Assembly: GCA_004557805.1 (NCBI GenBank)
Contig: SFFS01000143.1
Location: 1-6,482 of the forward strand
From: Clostridiales bacterium
GTDB taxonomy: Bacteria; Bacillota; Clostridia; Christensenellales; Aristaeellaceae
Direction of reading: 5' to 3'
Length of the DNA stretch: 6,482 bases
The notes beneath the pieces are model-generated. The model was not told the DNA's origin and did not search any database. It was given only the letters and a program-made list of their open reading frames with translations. Made by a program: the position numbers and the translations under genes. This document shows positions 1 through 6,482 of this stretch, in pieces. Position 1 is the stretch's first letter. The number at the start of each line of letters is the position of its first letter.

Positions 1-1646
1 CGACGCAGATCCAGATCCGCGAGGAAAGCGGCAAGCTGCGCACCTATCGCCTTCAGAAGTTCCAGCGCTCCAACCAGGGCACCTGTATCAACCAGCGCGT
101 GCTGGTGGAGGAGGGCCAGCATGTGGAGAAGGGCCAGACCATCGCGGACGGCCCGTCCACCGAAAAGGGCGAGCTCGCCCTTGGCCGCAATATCCTCATG
201 GGCTTCATGACATGGGAAGGCTACAACTACGAGGACGCCGTGCTGCTGAGCGAGGAGCTTGTGCGCGACGACGTATACACCTCGATCCACATTGAAGAAT
301 ACGAATCCGAAGCGCGTGACACGAAGCTGGGGCCGGAGGAAATCACCCGCGATATCCCTAACGTCGGCGACGAAGCGCTGAAGGACCTCGACGAGAACGG
401 CATCATCCGCATCGGCGCGGAAGTACACGCCGGCGATATTCTGGTCGGCAAGGTCACCCCGAAGGGCGAAACCGAGCTGACGGCGGAAGAGCGCCTGCTG
501 CGCGCGATCTTCGGCGAAAAGGCGCGCGAAGTGCGCGATACGTCGCTGAAGGTGCCGCACGGCGAGTACGGCATCGTGGTCGATGTCAAGATCTTCACCC
601 GCGAGCATCGCGACGAGCTGAGCCCGGGCGTGAACGAAATGGTTCGCGTCTACATCGCCCAGAAGAGAAAGATCTCCGTCGGCGATAAGATGGCCGGCCG
701 CCACGGCAACAAGGGCGTCGTCTCCCGCATCATGCGTCAGGAAGACATGCCGTTCCTGCCGGACGGCACGCCGCTGCAGGTTGTTCTGAACCCGCTGGGC
801 GTTCCGAGCCGAATGAACCTCGGTCAGGTGCTGGAAGTGCATCTGGGCATGGCCGCCAAGGCGCTGGGCTGGCATGTCGCCACGCCTGTCTTTGACGGCG
901 CGACCGAGCAGGACATCGTCGAATGCCTGAAGAAGGCTGGCATGAAGACCAACGGCAAGACCATCCTGCGCGACGGCCGCACGGGCAATCCGTTTGAGAA
1001 CGAAGTCACCGTCGGTTATATGTACTTCCTCAAACTAAGCCACCTGGTCGACGATAAAATCCACGCCCGCTCCACGGGCCCCTACTCCCTCGTCACGCAG
1101 CAGCCTCTGGGCGGCAAGGCTCAGTTCGGCGGCCAGCGTTTCGGCGAAATGGAAGTCTGGGCGCTGGAAGCGTACGGCGCGGCCAACACCCTGCAGGAAA
1201 TCCTCACCGTCAAGTCGGACGACGTGGTCGGCCGCGTGAAGACCTACGAAGCCATCGTCAAGGGCAAGAACATCCCCGAGCCGGGCGTGCCCGAGAGCTT
1301 CAAGGTTCTGATCAAGGAACTGCAGTCGCTCGGTCTCGATATCAAGGTGCTCGGCGAGGACAAGCAGGAGATCATCATCCGCGAAATGGACGACGACGAG
1401 GACGAGGGCATCAACTCCGAGGCCGAGGAGCTGCTCAGCAGCCCGGCCGTCTCCACGCCGTCGCTTGAAGACGAAGACGAAGGCGCGCTGGACGATGAAG
1501 AGGACTTCAATCTCGACGAAGTGCCCGGCCTGGACGATATCAGCCTGGACGACGACAAGGCGGACAAGGACAGCCTGCTGCCCGGCGATTTCGACCTGGG
1601 AGACATTTCCCTGGGCGACGACGACGGCATGAACGACGACGAATAA
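1..1646 (+). CDS. rpoB: DNA-directed RNA polymerase subunit beta, C-terminal part (5' end outside window)
   Basis: Beta is one of the two large catalytic subunits of RNA polymerase. The reading frame is open from the window edge; the first whole codon is at 3, giving 547 residues (numbered here from that codon) before TAA at 1644-1646. Seen: NQGTCINQR near the start; the NYEDA motif with E77-D78, matching the acidic pair E813-D814 of E. coli; KMAGRHGNKG with K229 and K237, matching active-site lysines K1065 and K1073; and the C-terminal clamp block around GGKAQFGGQRFGEMEVWALE that packs on beta'. The E77-to-K229 distance is 100 residues shorter than in E. coli, so the lineage-specific insertion there is absent, as in Firmicutes. 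The rifampicin-binding region lies upstream of the window. Oddity: the last 85 residues (1389-1643) form a highly acidic, low-complexity tail. rpoC follows after 21 nt, so the two are surely co-transcribed. Confidence 0.98.
   Translation, partial: TQIQIREESGKLRTYRLQKFQRSNQGTCINQRVLVEEGQHVEKGQTIADGPSTEKGELALGRNILMGFMTWEGYNYEDAVLLSEELVRDDVYTSIHIEEYESEARDTKLGPEEITRDIPNVGDEALKDLDENGIIRIGAEVHAGDILVGKVTPKGETELTAEERLLRAIFGEKAREVRDTSLKVPHGEYGIVVDVKIFTREHRDELSPGVNEMVRVYIAQKRKISVGDKMAGRHGNKGVVSRIMRQEDMPFLPDGTPLQVVLNPLGVPSRMNLGQVLEVHLGMAAKALGWHVATPVFDGATEQDIVECLKKAGMKTNGKTILRDGRTGNPFENEVTVGYMYFLKLSHLVDDKIHARSTGPYSLVTQQPLGGKAQFGGQRFGEMEVWALEAYGAANTLQEILTVKSDDVVGRVKTYEAIVKGKNIPEPGVPESFKVLIKELQSLGLDIKVLGEDKQEIIIREMDDDEDEGINSEAEELLSSPAVSTPSLEDEDEGALDDEEDFNLDEVPGLDDISLDDDKADKDSLLPGDFDLGDISLGDDDGMNDDE
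1389..1643 (+). other. Acidic, probably disordered C-terminal tail of RpoB
   Basis: The tail begins after the conserved end of the beta clamp (KVLGEDKQEIIIREM). By hand count, 37 of its 85 residues are Asp or Glu (25 D, 12 E), against two Lys and no Arg, so net charge is about -35. Acidic beta tails are known in Firmicutes, for example in Bacillus, but this one looks long. Isolated hydrophobic residues recur between the acidic runs (FNLDEVPGLDDISL, FDLGDISL), which fits short linear binding motifs better than a folded domain. Function is unknown; an effect on nucleic-acid or factor binding, by analogy with the acidic delta subunit, is only inference. Confidence 0.85.
1530..1625 (+). repeat. 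Imperfect internal repeat in the RpoB acidic tail (LxDISLxDDD)
   Basis: Two copies of a short peptide are visible: LDDISLDDD at 1530-1556 and LGDISLGDDD at 1596-1625, each preceded by a PG dipeptide within about eight residues. At DNA level they differ at several synonymous positions (for example GAT ATC AGC against GAC ATT TCC). This is therefore an old duplication or convergent low-complexity sequence, not a recent slippage product. Confidence 0.6.
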
Positions 1647-1650
1647 CGCG

Positions 1651-1658
1651 GGAAAGGA
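1651..1658 (+). promoter_or_regulatory. Ribosome binding site of rpoC
   Basis: The purine run GGAAAGGA lies in the 21-nt rpoB-rpoC gap and ends 9 nt before GTG at 1668. It decides the start: the only nearby ATG (1658-1660) is in another frame and meets TGA after five codons. No promoter or terminator fits in the gap. Confidence 0.8.
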
Positions 1659-1667
1659 TGTGCTACG

Positions 1668-5237
<3,570 letters not shown>

Positions 5238-5250
5238 ACATACGCAACAG

Positions 5251-5281
5251 GGCGCGCTGTACATCTACGGCGCGCCTTTTT
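5251..5281 (+). terminator. Intrinsic terminator of the rpoBC transcript
   Basis: GGCGCGCTGTA (5251-5261) pairs with TACGGCGCGCC (5266-5276): 11 base pairs with one G-T wobble around a four-base CATC loop. The outer seven pairs are all G-C. Five T residues (5277-5281) follow at once. It begins 13 nt after the rpoC stop and is correctly oriented to end transcription from rpoBC, so the downstream genes need either read-through or their own promoter. Confidence 0.93.
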
Positions 5282-5299
5282 CGTAACATGAGAGCATGG

Positions 5300-5305
5300 A
5301 AGGAG
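5300..5305 (+). promoter_or_regulatory. Ribosome binding site of the kinase gene
   Basis: AAGGAG ends 9 nt before ATG at 5315, a near-consensus site at ideal distance. It selects this start over the in-frame ATG at 5288, which would place the site inside the coding sequence and has no comparable purine run in front of it. I see no convincing -35/-10 pair in the 33 nt between the terminator and the start. Confidence 0.85.
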
Positions 5306-5314
5306 AAGGTTTTC

Positions 5315-6376
5315 ATGCATGAGGAGAGGTTTCGGTTCGCAGGGCGCGTGGTTTCCTGCGAACGCTGCGGGTCGGGGCATATCAACGGGACGTATCTGGT
5401 CCGCACGGATGCGCCGAAGAAATATATTATGCAGGAGATCAACCGCCAGGTGTTTCGCGACGTTCCGGCGCTGATGCGGAACATCGCGCTGGTGACGCGC
5501 TTTCTGGCGCGCGAGGACAAAGATCCGCGCCATGTGCTTACGCTTGTGCCGACGAACGAGGGCGAGGACTGGTTTGAGGACGAGCAGGGGCGCGCATGGC
5601 GCGCCTATGAATACGTGGAAAACAGCGTCTGTCTGGATCAGCCGCGAACGCTGCAGGAGTTTGCGCAGAGCGGCCGCGCGTTCGGCGAGTTCCAGCGGAA
5701 ACTGGCCGGGTTCGACGCGGCGCAGTTGGCGGAAACGATCCCGCATTTTCACGATACGCCCGCGCGCTGCTTAGCGCTGCATGAAGCGGCGGCGCGCGAC
5801 GCGCTGGGACGCGCGGCGGGCGTGCAGCGCGAGATAGACTTCGCTCTCTCGCACGAAAAAGAGGCCGGCGCGATGACCGGTATGCTCGCGCGCGGAGAAC
5901 TGCCGCTGCGCGTGACGCATAACGACACAAAGCTGAACAACATCCTGCTGGACGCGCAGACGGGCGAACCGCTGTGCGTGATCGATCTGGATACGGTAAT
6001 GCCCGGACTGGCGGGGAACGATTTCGGCGATTCGATTCGCTTCGGCGCGTCGACGGCGCTCGAGGATGAGCGCGATCTGGCGAAGGTAGAGCTTTCGCTG
6101 GAACGTTACGAGGCGTATGCCCGCGCGTTCCTGGGCGCATGCGGCGCAAGCCTGACGCGCGCGGAAATCGAGACGCTGCCGCTGGGCGCAATGCTGATGA
6201 CCTACGAAAACGGCGTGCGGTTCCTGACCGACTATCTCAGCGGCGACGTGTATTTCCATATCGAGCGCGAGGGGCAGAACCTCGACCGCGCGCGCACGCA
6301 GTTCAAACTGATCGAAGATATGGAAAAGAAATGGGCGCGCATGGCGCGTCTGACGGAGGAGGCGGCGAAGGCGTGA
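5315..6376 (+). CDS. N-acetylhexosamine 1-kinase-like (NahK/LnpB-like) kinase, aminoglycoside phosphotransferase fold
   Basis: Likely a cytoplasmic ATP-dependent small-molecule kinase of 353 residues; no signal peptide or membrane segment is seen. Motifs: the nucleotide-loop segment GHINGTYLV (H22-N24), HFHDTP at 144-149, the catalytic loop THNDTKLNNIL with probable base D204, the metal-binding DLDT at 224-227, and DFGDSIRFGASTALEDE starting at D236. From memory of the family, these blocks, their order and the length match Bifidobacterium NahK (about 360 residues), which phosphorylates C1 of GlcNAc/GalNAc in galacto-N-biose/lacto-N-biose salvage. Orthology at substrate level is inference, because no partner phosphorylase or sugar-nucleotide gene is in view; another sugar or amino-sugar kinase is possible, so no symbol is given. 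It is not evidence of antibiotic resistance. Codon choice is less biased than in rpoC (a TTA leucine at 5771, for example), as expected for lower expression. It lies 33 nt past the terminator and overlaps the next gene by 4 nt. Confidence 0.85.
   Translation: MHEERFRFAGRVVSCERCGSGHINGTYLVRTDAPKKYIMQEINRQVFRDVPALMRNIALVTRFLAREDKDPRHVLTLVPTNEGEDWFEDEQGRAWRAYEYVENSVCLDQPRTLQEFAQSGRAFGEFQRKLAGFDAAQLAETIPHFHDTPARCLALHEAAARDALGRAAGVQREIDFALSHEKEAGAMTGMLARGELPLRVTHNDTKLNNILLDAQTGEPLCVIDLDTVMPGLAGNDFGDSIRFGASTALEDERDLAKVELSLERYEAYARAFLGACGASLTRAEIETLPLGAMLMTYENGVRFLTDYLSGDVYFHIEREGQNLDRARTQFKLIEDMEKKWARMARLTEEAAKA
6357..6362 (+). promoter_or_regulatory. Ribosome binding site of the NUDIX gene, inside the kinase 3' end
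   Basis: AGGAGG, a full consensus site, ends 10 nt before GTG at 6373. It lies in the final codons of the kinase gene, where it encodes part of the Glu-Glu-Ala-Ala stretch. It supports the GTG start and translational coupling of the two genes. Confidence 0.8.
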
Positions 6377-6482
6377 CGGAGACGACGCTTTGCTATATCC
6401 GGCGCGGCGGCGAGTGGCTGATGCTGCACCGCGCAGGGCGTGAAAACGACGAAAACGCGGGCAAGTGGATCGGCGTGGGCGG
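6373..6482 (+). CDS. NUDIX hydrolase, MutT-type, N-terminal fragment (runs off the window)
   Basis: Thirty-six whole codons are present. The start GTG (6373-6375) shares GTGA with the kinase stop TGA (6374-6376). The product opens with a beta strand (TTLCYIRR), then WLMLHR, then the GREND-N-GKWIGVG stretch. This pattern of MLHR, charged loop and GKW-G-GG is characteristic of small MutT/8-oxo-dGTP diphosphatase-like NUDIX proteins of Firmicutes, and the NUDIX box itself should begin just beyond the window edge. Members hydrolyse nucleoside diphosphates linked to another group, releasing damaged or excess nucleotides. The catalytic glutamates are not visible here, so activity and substrate cannot be judged. 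The overlap suggests co-expression with the kinase. Confidence 0.85.
   Translation, partial: MTETTLCYIRRGGEWLMLHRAGRENDENAGKWIGVG

Noticed and set aside
5284..5289. TAACAT as a possible -10 element for the kinase gene
   Set aside because: It matches the consensus at only four of six positions, and no -35-like hexamer sits about 17 nt upstream, where the terminator stem lies.
5357..5368. C15-xx-C18 in the kinase N-terminus as a possible zinc or redox site
   Set aside because: There is no second Cys/His pair nearby, and the segment aligns with the ordinary loop before GHIN in this kinase family. Chance is the simpler reading.
5538..6191. Minus-strand open frame of 217 codons opposite the kinase gene
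   Set aside because: The product is Arg/Ala/Pro/Ser-rich low-complexity sequence typical of GC-rich shadow frames, and the kinase on the + strand carries clear family motifs.
5315..6376. Kinase as an aminoglycoside resistance gene
   Set aside because: It has the shared phosphotransferase fold, but the specific motifs (HFHDTP, THNDTKLNN, DFGDSIRFGASTALEDE) point to the NahK-type sugar kinase group.

Overview
The window is a GC-rich bacterial segment (clearly above half G+C, with strong C/G at third codon positions), read entirely on the + strand. It holds the 3' part of rpoB, a complete rpoC, an intrinsic terminator, a complete sugar-kinase-like gene and the first 36 codons of a NUDIX hydrolase gene. 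The RNA polymerase subunits have the compact architecture typical of Firmicutes. Beta lacks the ~100-residue insertion that E. coli carries before the KMAGRHGNKG motif, beta' is 1189 residues and lacks the E. coli trigger-loop insertion, and beta ends in a long acidic tail. With the high G+C, this suggests a GC-rich Clostridia-type bacterium. That assignment is inference and could be wrong below phylum level.

Layout: 1-1646 is rpoB (5' end outside the window, 547 residues visible). After a 21-nt gap with a good ribosome binding site comes rpoC (1668-5237, GTG start). A strong terminator hairpin with a T-run (5251-5281) closes the rpoBC transcript. A 353-residue kinase of the aminoglycoside phosphotransferase fold follows (5315-6376). 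Its motifs match N-acetylhexosamine 1-kinase (NahK/LnpB) closely. Its stop overlaps by four bases the GTG start of a MutT-type NUDIX gene (6373 onward) that runs off the window.

How the genes work together: beta and beta' form the catalytic core of RNA polymerase, with the active-centre and zinc-site residues in place. The kinase and NUDIX gene look like a separate, translationally coupled pair, unrelated to transcription and set apart by the terminator. There is no gene-free stretch over 300 bases; the largest gap is the 77 nt between rpoC and the kinase.

I found no evidence of an undescribed system. The points most worth a second look are the unusually long, repeat-bearing acidic tail of RpoB and the kinase/NUDIX pair where many Firmicutes have the ribosomal str genes.
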